Part shown: piece by piece, positions 1-6,252 of the stretch | Layout: each line of letters opens with the position of its first letter | Position numbering within the stretch: position 1 is the first letter of the stretch | Source: Bacteriovoracaceae bacterium UBA4096 | Lineage (GTDB): Bacteria > Bdellovibrionota > Bacteriovoracia > Bacteriovoracales > Bacteriovoracaceae | NCBI GenBank assembly: GCA_002381945.1 | Contig: DFXY01000012.1 | Span: 59,275 to 72,677, forward strand | Length of the DNA stretch: 13,403 bases | Direction: 5' to 3' | Program-made: the position numbers and the translations under genes | The notes under the pieces: generated by a model | Database searches by the model: none | Told to the model about the DNA's origin: nothing | Seen by the model: only the letters and a program-made list of their open reading frames with translations

Positions 1-446
1 CGGATACTATAGGACTTACTGCCTTTAGTCTGGATAATGAAAACTTCTTCAACATCATAATGCCAACCAAAAGCATTATTTCCTTCCGGAGTACAATAAA
101 GCTGAATATCTACCGGAACATGGAAGGATCTTTCAAAATCTCGCGCCACATTTTTTAGAAGAGGAGAAGACTTTTCCGCAAACCTCAGGAGGAGGGTATG
201 TCCTTGTTGATGATGATCTTTTGCCTCTTGATAACTTAAGTCAACATAGTCTTTTATGACTCTGCCATCCTGAACAATTCGTAGAACGGAATTTTTGGCC
301 TCCAGAATGCTTTCTACCATTTGCCAATCCAAGAGATGGGTAAAATCCTTACCTCCCATAGGTTTTGAGTATGGAAGTTTGGTGAAATGTTTTGGTAAAA
401 AAGTATTTTTTGGGTCTTCACCCAATAATTGCTGAAGAATATTCAT
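1..446 (-). CDS. Cupin_4 / JmjC-type 2-oxoglutarate-dependent oxygenase, N-terminal part (runs off the left edge)
   Basis: Reading the minus strand from the ATG at 446 gives an open frame of 148 codons that leaves the window. The segment ends with a GWHYDVEEVFIIQTKGSKSY-type stretch (about residues 127-146). This is the start of the metal-binding double-stranded beta-helix in the Cupin_4 (JmjC-like) family; His129 and Asp131 form the HxD iron-binding pair. The second iron histidine and the 2-oxoglutarate-binding residue would lie outside the window. Known family members include ribosomal-protein hydroxylases such as YcfD/RoxA, which hydroxylates an Arg of L16. The substrate here cannot be told. 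The start lies 21 bp after the DoxX stop codon on the same strand, so the two are probably co-transcribed. No strong Shine-Dalgarno precedes the ATG. Family assignment is fairly sure, substrate unknown. Confidence 0.75.
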   Translation of the reverse strand, partial: MNILQQLLGEDPKNTFLPKHFTKLPYSKPMGGKDFTHLLDWQMVESILEAKNSVLRIVQDGRVIKDYVDLSYQEAKDHHQQGHTLLLRFAEKSSPLLKNVARDFERSFHVPVDIQLYCTPEGNNAFGWHYDVEEVFIIQTKGSKSYSI

Positions 447-467
447 GCTAAAATATTAACCCAAGAA

Positions 468-944
468 TTAGTCTAAAGCACCCCTGCCTTTTGAAATGGC
501 AATTTGCCCGGACCCCAAAAAAATGATGGCAACTGCTCCAAAAAAATAAAGGGCGTTAAGTTCAACCATCCAGCCACCAATTTCTGAAATCTCATCCAGT
601 TGTGAAGAATGTACTAACAATGTTGCCATGACCATATTGATGGCCACGAGAAAACCTGCCAGACGAACTTTGTAACCTATGATCAGTAACACTGGTGCCA
701 GAACTTCTCCGATAAACACACCGAATGAAAAAAAAGGAGGAAGGCCGGCACGAGCAAGAATTTGCGTTACAGCTTCTGTTCCAAATAGAATCTTGTTGAT
801 TCCATGGACCAGCATTAATCCTCCAATTGAGAGCCTTAAGAGTAACCTTCCAATATCATCTTTTTGAAAACGAATGGCGTCGGTAATATCGTAGTCATCA
901 GTTTCTTTGAGGTGTACCTGATTCATATCATTTATTTTTTCCAT
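468..944 (-). CDS. DoxX family integral membrane protein
   Basis: A 158-residue protein with a hydrophilic N-terminal extension (1-30) and four predicted membrane segments at about 32-52, 71-91, 94-112 and 126-145. The pattern of a first helix reading LLLRLSIGGLMLVHGINKI, a second with FxGE (74-80) and a loop before the fourth helix is typical of DoxX/YphA/SURF4-like proteins. Characterised members include the small subunit of an archaeal thiosulfate:quinone oxidoreductase and mycobacterial DoxX, but most are of unknown role. The start is supported by a GAGGGGG Shine-Dalgarno immediately upstream (about 949-955). An internal Met at residue 7 is possible but less well placed. It is the first gene of a probable two-gene unit with the oxygenase at the left edge, downstream of a strong terminator that insulates it from the lipoprotein gene. 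Family is clear, function is not. Confidence 0.85.
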   Translation of the reverse strand: MEKINDMNQVHLKETDDYDITDAIRFQKDDIGRLLLRLSIGGLMLVHGINKILFGTEAVTQILARAGLPPFFSFGVFIGEVLAPVLLIIGYKVRLAGFLVAINMVMATLLVHSSQLDEISEIGGWMVELNALYFFGAVAIIFLGSGQIAISKGRGALD

Positions 945-1012
945 AAATCCCCCTCGTTGATTTTATTTTAACTGCGAATCCACAGAGGGTTATCTTAAGA
1001 AGCATTTAAGGC

Positions 1013-1040
1013 AAAAAAAAAGGCCCACTAAAGTGGGCCT
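1013..1040 (-). terminator. Rho-independent terminator of the small lipoprotein gene
   Basis: A perfect inverted repeat aggcccact-aa-agtgggcct occupies 1021-1040. On the minus strand it forms a GC-rich hairpin of at least 7 bp with a tetraloop, followed at once by nine T residues (1021 down to 1013). It sits 27 bp after the stop codon of the lipoprotein gene. A second, AT-rich hairpin (arms aatttga 1049-1055 and tcaaatt 1062-1068) lies between the stop codon and the terminator. Confidence 0.92.
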
Positions 1041-1066
1041 CTTTCAATAATTTGATTTAAGTCAAA

Positions 1067-1264
1067 TTACTCAGCAGCAGGAGCATCAGCTGGAACTTCA
1101 GCTGGAGCATCAGCAGCAGGAGCATCAGCTGGAGCAGCTTCTGTTTCTGTAGCTGGAGCAGTTTGCTCTACAGTTGTTCCTTCAGCAGGAGCAGCTTCTT
1201 CTTTCTTGTTACAAGCAACAGCAAGAACAACAAGAGCAGCAGCGAGTACTAGATACTTAGACAT
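1067..1264 (-). CDS. Small Ala/Pro-rich lipoprotein
   Basis: A 65-residue protein. Residues 1-17 form a short lipoprotein signal peptide with a Lys after the N-terminus and a hydrophobic core ending LAVA, followed by Cys18 and then Asn-Lys-Lys. Lipidation at Cys18 is expected; Ala rather than Leu at -3 makes the lipobox slightly atypical. The mature chain is low complexity, made of Ala, Pro, Glu, Asp and Thr with imperfect ADAPA repeats and a strongly acidic tail. It is probably an unfolded, membrane-tethered surface or periplasmic peptide. A textbook AAGGAG Shine-Dalgarno precedes the ATG by about 7 nt, and the gene has its own terminator. This suggests an independent and possibly well-expressed transcript. 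Function is not recognisable, and the acidic Ala/Pro tail gives little homology signal. Gene reality is strongly supported by signal, RBS and terminator. Confidence 0.85.
   Translation of the reverse strand: MSKYLVLAAALVVLAVACNKKEEAAPAEGTTVEQTAPATETEAAPADAPAADAPAEVPADAPAAE
1071..1133. repeat. Two 24-bp perfect direct repeats inside the lipoprotein gene, period 39 bp
   Basis: The 24-bp stretch at 1071-1094 recurs exactly at 1110-1133. The 39-bp period equals 13 codons, so the reading frame is kept and the repeat encodes the C-terminal Ala/Pro/Asp motif twice. Shorter fragments of the unit occur around it. This looks like in-frame duplication within a low-complexity tail. Confidence 0.8.
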
Positions 1265-1423
1265 AAATTCTCCTTTTTTGATTCATCCAAATGACAATTA
1301 ATCAGATGATCCTTAATTCTTGATTGAATACCTATAAATTTAACCAAACTCTTTTTGTACTGCAAGGGCCTTGACTTAATTATTTTAACAGCTTGATGCA
1401 GGCAAACGTTCCATTGCTAGGCG

Positions 1424-2266
1424 TTAAAAATTTAAAATCCTTTTTCGACAAAGAGTAAAGGCCAACTTTGTCGGATAGTAAGCAGCTTCGTTGATGAAAA
1501 TGGGATAAAGCATTTCCTCGGTTCGTCGCCATTGGTATTCACCGCTAAAGCTCTTAAAAGGACGGTATTCACCTTCTATGCCTATAAAGTCCTTCCCATT
1601 AAAACTAGAGTCTATATAGGCCGTTAACTCCCCATTATCATCTTGAGGATAATAAACATCTTCTATCTCTTCATAAATTTCAAGTGGGCCACTCGTCAAG
1701 TTTGTAAGAGTCGTAACTGCTCTTAATACTTCCTTAATTAATTTTAATGTCCCTTCAAGTGCTACCGCATCAAGTACTCCATTCGGCACTGGCCCTACTT
1801 CAATCATCATTCCAAATTCTGATTGCGAGGCCAGGTACTTCTTATTGGGATCCGGAGAGACGATAATCCTTGTATCACTTAAATGTTGAAGAAGTTGGGA
1901 AGCAATCTGAAAATTTAAAGGCTGATTATGGGAAATAATGACCGTATTGCCCATATGGGATGTCGTTGAATGAAGGTCTAATACAAAGCACGGCCCCTGA
2001 TCGATGAATTCTTTTAATTCTTTGGCCCGTTTATGTTCATATGAATCAGGACGGTCCTCATGAAGAAATTGAAAGGCCCGGTTTAGATCCTCATCCTTAA
2101 ATCGTTTGTTGATCCGATAAGCTTCCGGGTTCGCAAGGATAAAATGCAGGTCAAGTTCCGGAAATTCTTGTTTTAACAGTTCCGCATATTTTTTAATGGC
2201 AAAAATGCCAGTCCATTCATTTCCATGTGTTCCACCCAGAACAATCACTTTTTTAATGGACTTCAC
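1424..2266 (-). CDS. Aspartoacylase-like zinc deacylase (AspA/AstE family, M14 fold)
   Basis: A 280-residue member of the succinylglutamate desuccinylase/aspartoacylase family. Visible landmarks are GGTHGNE (zinc ligands His14 and Glu17), Arg55 followed by DLNR at 60-63 (substrate-carboxylate binding in the family), LDLHST with the third zinc ligand His99, and MIEVGP with the catalytic Glu156. Near the C-terminus INEAAYY (258-264) closely matches the end of animal aspartoacylase. Such enzymes release the acyl group from N-acyl amino acids, classically acetate from N-acetylaspartate. The C-terminal match favours aspartoacylase over AstE. From memory, human Arg168, which contacts the substrate side-chain carboxylate, appears to be Gln148 here, so the substrate may differ. 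The start is a GTG whose first four bases overlap the ligase stop (GTGA), with GGAG just upstream in the ligase gene. This implies translational coupling. No obvious terminator follows. Confidence 0.88.
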   Translation of the reverse strand: MKSIKKVIVLGGTHGNEWTGIFAIKKYAELLKQEFPELDLHFILANPEAYRINKRFKDEDLNRAFQFLHEDRPDSYEHKRAKELKEFIDQGPCFVLDLHSTTSHMGNTVIISHNQPLNFQIASQLLQHLSDTRIIVSPDPNKKYLASQSEFGMMIEVGPVPNGVLDAVALEGTLKLIKEVLRAVTTLTNLTSGPLEIYEEIEDVYYPQDDNGELTAYIDSSFNGKDFIGIEGEYRPFKSFSGEYQWRRTEEMLYPIFINEAAYYPTKLAFTLCRKRILNF

Positions 2267-3750
2267 TTCTTCTCCTCAATCCTGCGAACAAATTCATGGA
2301 TAATGTTGTTATAGAGGTCCATTCCAGAGATGGCATCCTCCACATCAGAGTCAATATTGGGGTTATCGTTGATTTCAATGACGTAGGCCTTACCATCTCT
2401 TTCTTTTAAGTCTACCCCATAAAGACTATTGCCTACCAGATGGGAGATCTTTAAGGCCGTATTCACCACATGTTTTGGAACTTTCGAGATGGGAAAGGTT
2501 TCGGCATCCCCGCAAGAGATACCTTTGTTCATTTTCTTACTATGGTCGTAAATTTGCCAGTGACCTTTGGTCATGAAGTACTTACAGGCAAAGATCGGAC
2601 GATCATTGAGAACCCCGATACGCCAGTCAAAATCTGTATAAAAATATTCCTGGGCCAGTAGCAAGGCCGATTTCTTAAATAAATCTTCAGTGACTTGAAT
2701 TAATTCTTCTGGGCTCTTGATCTTAAAAACGCCTTTAGAAAATGAACCATCTGGAATTTTAATGATCATGGGAAGACCTATTTCTTCCACCGCCTGCTTT
2801 AGTTGCTCCGGACTGTTACCAATGACCATAGTTTTAGGAGAATTGATATTGTTGGAGTGGAGAAGGTTATGCATGTAAATCTTATTGGTGCATCTTAAAA
2901 TAGACATAGAGTCGTCAATAACTACCAGCCCCTCGGATTCGGCCTTCTTGGCGAAACGATAAGTATGGTTATTGATGGCCGTCGTTTCACGAATAAAAAG
3001 TGCATCAAATTCAGCAATCCGTGAGAAATCTTTTTTCTCTATCAGCTCAACCAGCACATCATTCTCTTTTCCGGCCTTGATAAAATTATTCAGGGCCTTC
3101 TTGTCACTGGGTGGCATTGGATCATCAGGATTATGAAGGATGGCAAGATCATAACGATATTTTTTCTTGGCCTTTGGCTTTCTCCAAATTTTCCCCGAGT
3201 AATCATCCAAAGAGGAAGCAAATTTATCTTCATCTTTATTGGAAAGAGCATTTAAGCTCCCCGTTCGTATTGAATGAATTTCCCACTTTTTATCCCATTC
3301 GAAATCAACATGCAGAATTGGAGCAGGGAAGAGATCAAAGATTTGTCTGGCAACTTCTTGTAGCTGTTCTTTATCAGTTCTTCCAAAATAGACAGTGATT
3401 GAGACACCTTCAGACGGACTTTGATTTTTAAAAGCTTTTTGAATGGCAAGATCCAGATCTTCTGTTTCAAGACTATAAAGGAAAGAGCGGGATAAATCGC
3501 TGATGGCCTTAATGGAAGGAATGACAGAATGACCCCGTGCTTCTGCCAATAATGAGCAGTAGTAACCTTTACTCAGATATTTATAATTCCGACAGAGGTT
3601 AATGATTTTGATGCGCTCTTTTCCCCCTTTGGACTCATAGAGCTTTTCATCCCAATTGACGAGATAGTCCTGAGGTGTCATGAGTTGTTCAACAGGATAG
3701 TAAGAATTCCAATCTTTAAGCTTCTCAACAATAACTATTAATTTGGCCAC
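2263..3750 (-). CDS. RimK-like ATP-grasp amino-acid ligase with RLAN N-terminal domain
   Basis: A 495-residue two-part protein. About the first 190 residues match the RLAN domain that precedes some RimK-like ligases, with LIVIVEKLKDW at the very start and the hallmark INLCRNYKYLSKGYYCSLLA. The rest is an ATP-grasp ligase: the segment IIKIPDGSFSKGVFKI binds ATP phosphates, AQEY and DWRIGVL follow, and GVDL plus IEINDNPN supply the metal-binding Asp, Glu and Asn. RimK relatives form amide bonds from an acceptor amine and a carboxylate such as glutamate, via an acyl phosphate. The frame stays open to a GTG at 3777, but nothing there resembles a ribosome site. The in-frame GTG at 3750 puts the conserved VAKLIVIVE at the N-terminus, as in relatives; its upstream GGAAGG is rather close, so the start is tentative. 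It is coupled to the deacylase by a 4-nt overlap and divergent from the GNAT/peptidase gene. Confidence 0.88.
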   Translation of the reverse strand: MAKLIVIVEKLKDWNSYYPVEQLMTPQDYLVNWDEKLYESKGGKERIKIINLCRNYKYLSKGYYCSLLAEARGHSVIPSIKAISDLSRSFLYSLETEDLDLAIQKAFKNQSPSEGVSITVYFGRTDKEQLQEVARQIFDLFPAPILHVDFEWDKKWEIHSIRTGSLNALSNKDEDKFASSLDDYSGKIWRKPKAKKKYRYDLAILHNPDDPMPPSDKKALNNFIKAGKENDVLVELIEKKDFSRIAEFDALFIRETTAINNHTYRFAKKAESEGLVVIDDSMSILRCTNKIYMHNLLHSNNINSPKTMVIGNSPEQLKQAVEEIGLPMIIKIPDGSFSKGVFKIKSPEELIQVTEDLFKKSALLLAQEYFYTDFDWRIGVLNDRPIFACKYFMTKGHWQIYDHSKKMNKGISCGDAETFPISKVPKHVVNTALKISHLVGNSLYGVDLKERDGKAYVIEINDNPNIDSDVEDAISGMDLYNNIIHEFVRRIEEKK

Positions 3751-3849
3751 GTGCCTTCCGTTAAAAAAAGCTATCACCGATTTTATCTGGTGAAGTTGTT
3801 GTTACTTTAAGTACAATATCAGAATGGAACGCATCTTCAAGGGGGCGCT

Positions 3850-5007
3850 TTGTTGAAAAGAACAAAAGTATCATCCCGCTCAAAGAAAGTATTTGACCCC
3901 TCACTAGTTATCATCCGTAAGGCCCGGGTGAATGATATTCCCCAATTATTGGAAGTTGAAAATGATTGTTTTGACTACGACCAATTAAGTCGTAGGAATT
4001 TTCATTGGATGATTAAAAACGCTCACTCTATCTTTCAAGTGATGGAATATGAGAGTACTTTAATTGGATATGGATTGGTTTTGATTAATGCTGGAACCAG
4101 CCTCGCCCGACTTTACTCAATTTGCGTCAGGAATAAATACCAAGGTTATGGTCTGGCATCAACTTTGATCAGCTTATTGGAGAAGAAAGCTTCGGATGAT
4201 GAGGATTGTGCCTATTTGCGGCTAGAAGTGAAAAGAACCAACAAGGGTGCCATTAAGCTCTATGAGCGATTGGGATACCAGGTTTTCACTAAGAAGGAAG
4301 ATTATTATGAAGACGGTGAAACTGCCCTTTGTTTTGAAAAACGCATTCGTACGTTAAAAAAGAAGCCTCGACTTGAAGTGCCCTATTACCAACAAGGAAC
4401 GGAGTTTACTTGTGGTCCAGCGAGTTTACTCATGGCCATGAAGACCTTTAACCCAAAAGTTGATATGACTCTTTCGGCCGAACTTCAAATCTGGAGAGAG
4501 GCCACTACTATCTTTATGACTTCCGGACACGGTGGCTGCGGTCCTCATGGACTGGCACTTTCTGCCTGGAGACGAGGTTATAAGTCTCAAATGTATCTAT
4601 CCCATACCCGACCGCTTTTCATTGATAGTGTCAGGAGTGAGGACAAAAAAAAGATCATAGCTTTGGTGCATAAGGATTTTGAGAAGAAAATTGGCGAAAC
4701 CAATATTGAAGTGATTCGGAAGCGATTGAGTTTGGTTAACCTTAAGGAAATATTAAATAAGGGTGGTATTCCTCTGGTTTTGATTACAACTTATCATTTC
4801 GACAATAATCGCTCTCCGCATTGGGTTGTGGTTACGGCCTATGATGATAGCTTTGTTTATATCCATGACCCCGATCAGGAGTATCCTGAAGAGCATAAAG
4901 GGGTAGCAAGTAGGGTGCATATACCTATTCCTGACGATCAATTCCTCAAAATTACTCGTTTAGGGAAAGATAAGCTTTCCGCGACGGTTGTGATCTATCC
5001 TGACTAG
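3850..5007 (+). CDS. Fusion protein: GNAT N-acetyltransferase + C39-like cysteine peptidase
   Basis: A 385-residue bifunctional protein. Residues about 19-165 are a GNAT domain: VIIRKARVNDI opens it, RLYSICVRNKYQGYGLA (87-103) contains the Q-x-x-G-x-A acetyl-CoA motif, and NKGAIKLYERLGY (131-143) is the usual fourth motif. Residues about 175-385 are a C39-like papain-fold peptidase: Gln182 (oxyanion), Cys188 in FTCGPAS, His324 in PHWVVV and Asp340 in YIHDPD form a complete catalytic set. No signal peptide or membrane helix is seen, so it is probably cytoplasmic. GNAT/C39-like fusions (DUF3335-type) are a known architecture, often beside RLAN ligases. The start is TTG, with a second TTG three bases on. 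An AAGGGGG Shine-Dalgarno at 3839-3845 fits either and is better spaced for the second. It diverges from the ligase gene across about 99 bp, with no convincing promoter that I can pick. Confidence 0.88.
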   Translation: MLKRTKVSSRSKKVFDPSLVIIRKARVNDIPQLLEVENDCFDYDQLSRRNFHWMIKNAHSIFQVMEYESTLIGYGLVLINAGTSLARLYSICVRNKYQGYGLASTLISLLEKKASDDEDCAYLRLEVKRTNKGAIKLYERLGYQVFTKKEDYYEDGETALCFEKRIRTLKKKPRLEVPYYQQGTEFTCGPASLLMAMKTFNPKVDMTLSAELQIWREATTIFMTSGHGGCGPHGLALSAWRRGYKSQMYLSHTRPLFIDSVRSEDKKKIIALVHKDFEKKIGETNIEVIRKRLSLVNLKEILNKGGIPLVLITTYHFDNNRSPHWVVVTAYDDSFVYIHDPDQEYPEEHKGVASRVHIPIPDDQFLKITRLGKDKLSATVVIYPD

Positions 5008-5050
5008 TTGAACGGAATATTTTAAAGAAATCTTAAAGGTGTAGCATTTA

Positions 5051-5080
5051 TTGATTACAGCGATTAAGAATTCTTATAAA
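5051..5080 (+). promoter_or_regulatory. Candidate sigma-70 promoter for the FHA gene, giving a leaderless mRNA
   Basis: TTGATT at 5051-5056 and TATAAA at 5075-5080 are separated by 18 nt. Transcription would begin about 5087-5089, which is the A of the ATG at 5089. No Shine-Dalgarno precedes that ATG, consistent with a leaderless or nearly leaderless message. Confidence 0.5.
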
Positions 5081-5088
5081 ATAGTGAA

Positions 5089-6252
5089 ATGCGTTTAGAA
5101 GTCATGATTGGATCCAGCGATCCGGTAATTTATCCGATTAAAGGATCTAAAGTCATTATTGGGTCAGGCGAGGCATGTGATATTGTCCTGCCGGCCAATA
5201 GTATCAGTCGAAAACACCTGATCGTTACTGTTGAAAATGATAATTATTTTGTTTCTGATCAGGGGAGCACCAATGGCTCCTACATAAATGAAGAACGCCT
5301 AATTCCTGGTCGAAAAGTTGAATTTACTTCATTCTTTCCGGTTAGGCTTGGAGACGAAGTTCTAATTTCACTGATAAGTGACGGTGACGATACCTTTGAT
5401 AATCCCAGACTTGATATTTCATCACCAAAGATTCAGTTAAAGTCCGATCACGAAGCCACCTCCGTTATCTCCCTTAAGCAGCTTAAAGAAGTAAAAACGG
5501 AAAAGTTAATAAAAAGGCGTGAGGAAAAGCGGAAAAAGTTGGTAAAAAAAGCTCCGGCCAAGCCTGTAAAAAAGAAAAGTAAAATTCAACCAGTGACTTT
5601 GGTGGCCTATGCAATTGTCGCTTTGGCCGCCTATTATAATTTTGTCGTCATGAAGCCTGAGGTAAGTGAAGGAGAACCACCGGTTGAGGCCGTGATTGCC
5701 CCAACGCCAGTTCCTAAGCCTGTGCCACCACCTTCAAAACTGGTTGATGAAGAAGATTTGGCCCCGGTAGAGAGTCTACAAACTCTGTATCAAAACATTA
5801 AATGTGTTACAGATGTTGAAAAGTATCTGTGTCAGATCTTTACTAAAGAACCTGATGATTACTGGGGCGTCACCCAGGTCGGGACTATGTTGTACGTCAT
5901 GTTGGATGCTAGGCCTTACATTGAGGAGGCGATGAAGCTGGTCACTTATCCTGAAAATACGGAAGCTAATCTAACTCCGGCCCTGGAAAAGCATATCAAA
6001 GATGTAACTGCACTTTATTTTTTAATGAATGCGGTGCCGGAGCTGGATGAAACGATTTTAAAAGACATGAAAATAACTTTCGTCTTCTATAAGATGGAGG
6101 AAGACGGACCGAAACTTTATACAGCTGTGGCAATTAAGCCTGAAGCTTTAAAAGAGTTTAAGTCTAAGATGAAACCCCAATATTTGAACTCTGTCAGAAC
6201 GCCTGACTCTCAAATCATAACATTTTCTCATAAATATTATCGAGTCTATTAG
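5089..6252 (+). CDS. FHA-domain single-pass membrane protein with unknown extracytoplasmic domain
   Basis: A 387-residue protein. Residues 1-97 form an FHA phosphopeptide-binding domain with all the usual landmarks: IIGSG (Gly25), SISRKH (Ser40, Arg41, His43) and DQGSTNGSYIN (57-67). A Lys-rich basic segment (132-165) is followed by one hydrophobic helix at about 167-187. A Pro/Val-rich spacer (190-216) then leads into a roughly 170-residue C-terminal region that I do not recognise, containing Cys239 and Cys248. The basic flank predicts FHA inside and the C-terminus outside (positive-inside rule), so the protein could relay Ser/Thr phosphorylation to the envelope. FHA plus one helix is also seen in secretion-ring proteins such as YscD, but nothing else here supports that. 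The start is the ATG next to a promoter, with no ribosome site. The stop codon overlaps that of the convergent cytochrome gene. Confidence 0.85.
   Translation: MRLEVMIGSSDPVIYPIKGSKVIIGSGEACDIVLPANSISRKHLIVTVENDNYFVSDQGSTNGSYINEERLIPGRKVEFTSFFPVRLGDEVLISLISDGDDTFDNPRLDISSPKIQLKSDHEATSVISLKQLKEVKTEKLIKRREEKRKKLVKKAPAKPVKKKSKIQPVTLVAYAIVALAAYYNFVVMKPEVSEGEPPVEAVIAPTPVPKPVPPPSKLVDEEDLAPVESLQTLYQNIKCVTDVEKYLCQIFTKEPDDYWGVTQVGTMLYVMLDARPYIEEAMKLVTYPENTEANLTPALEKHIKDVTALYFLMNAVPELDETILKDMKITFVFYKMEEDGPKLYTAVAIKPEALKEFKSKMKPQYLNSVRTPDSQIITFSHKYYRVY

Noticed and set aside
1071..1133. Direct repeats that could suggest a CRISPR or satellite array.
   Set aside because: There are only two 24-bp copies, in frame inside a lipoprotein gene, with coding sequence between them and no spacers of array type.
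1265..1423. Promoter and terminator search in the gap between the deacylase and lipoprotein genes.
   Set aside because: The best -35/-10 pair (TTGCAG-N17-TAAATT, minus strand) matches consensus too poorly to report, and no hairpin with a T-run follows the deacylase stop.
2098..2120. TAAA followed by TCCGATAA on the plus strand, resembling a FliA promoter.
   Set aside because: The spacing is only 11 nt, and it lies inside the deacylase gene in antisense with no plus-strand gene behind it.
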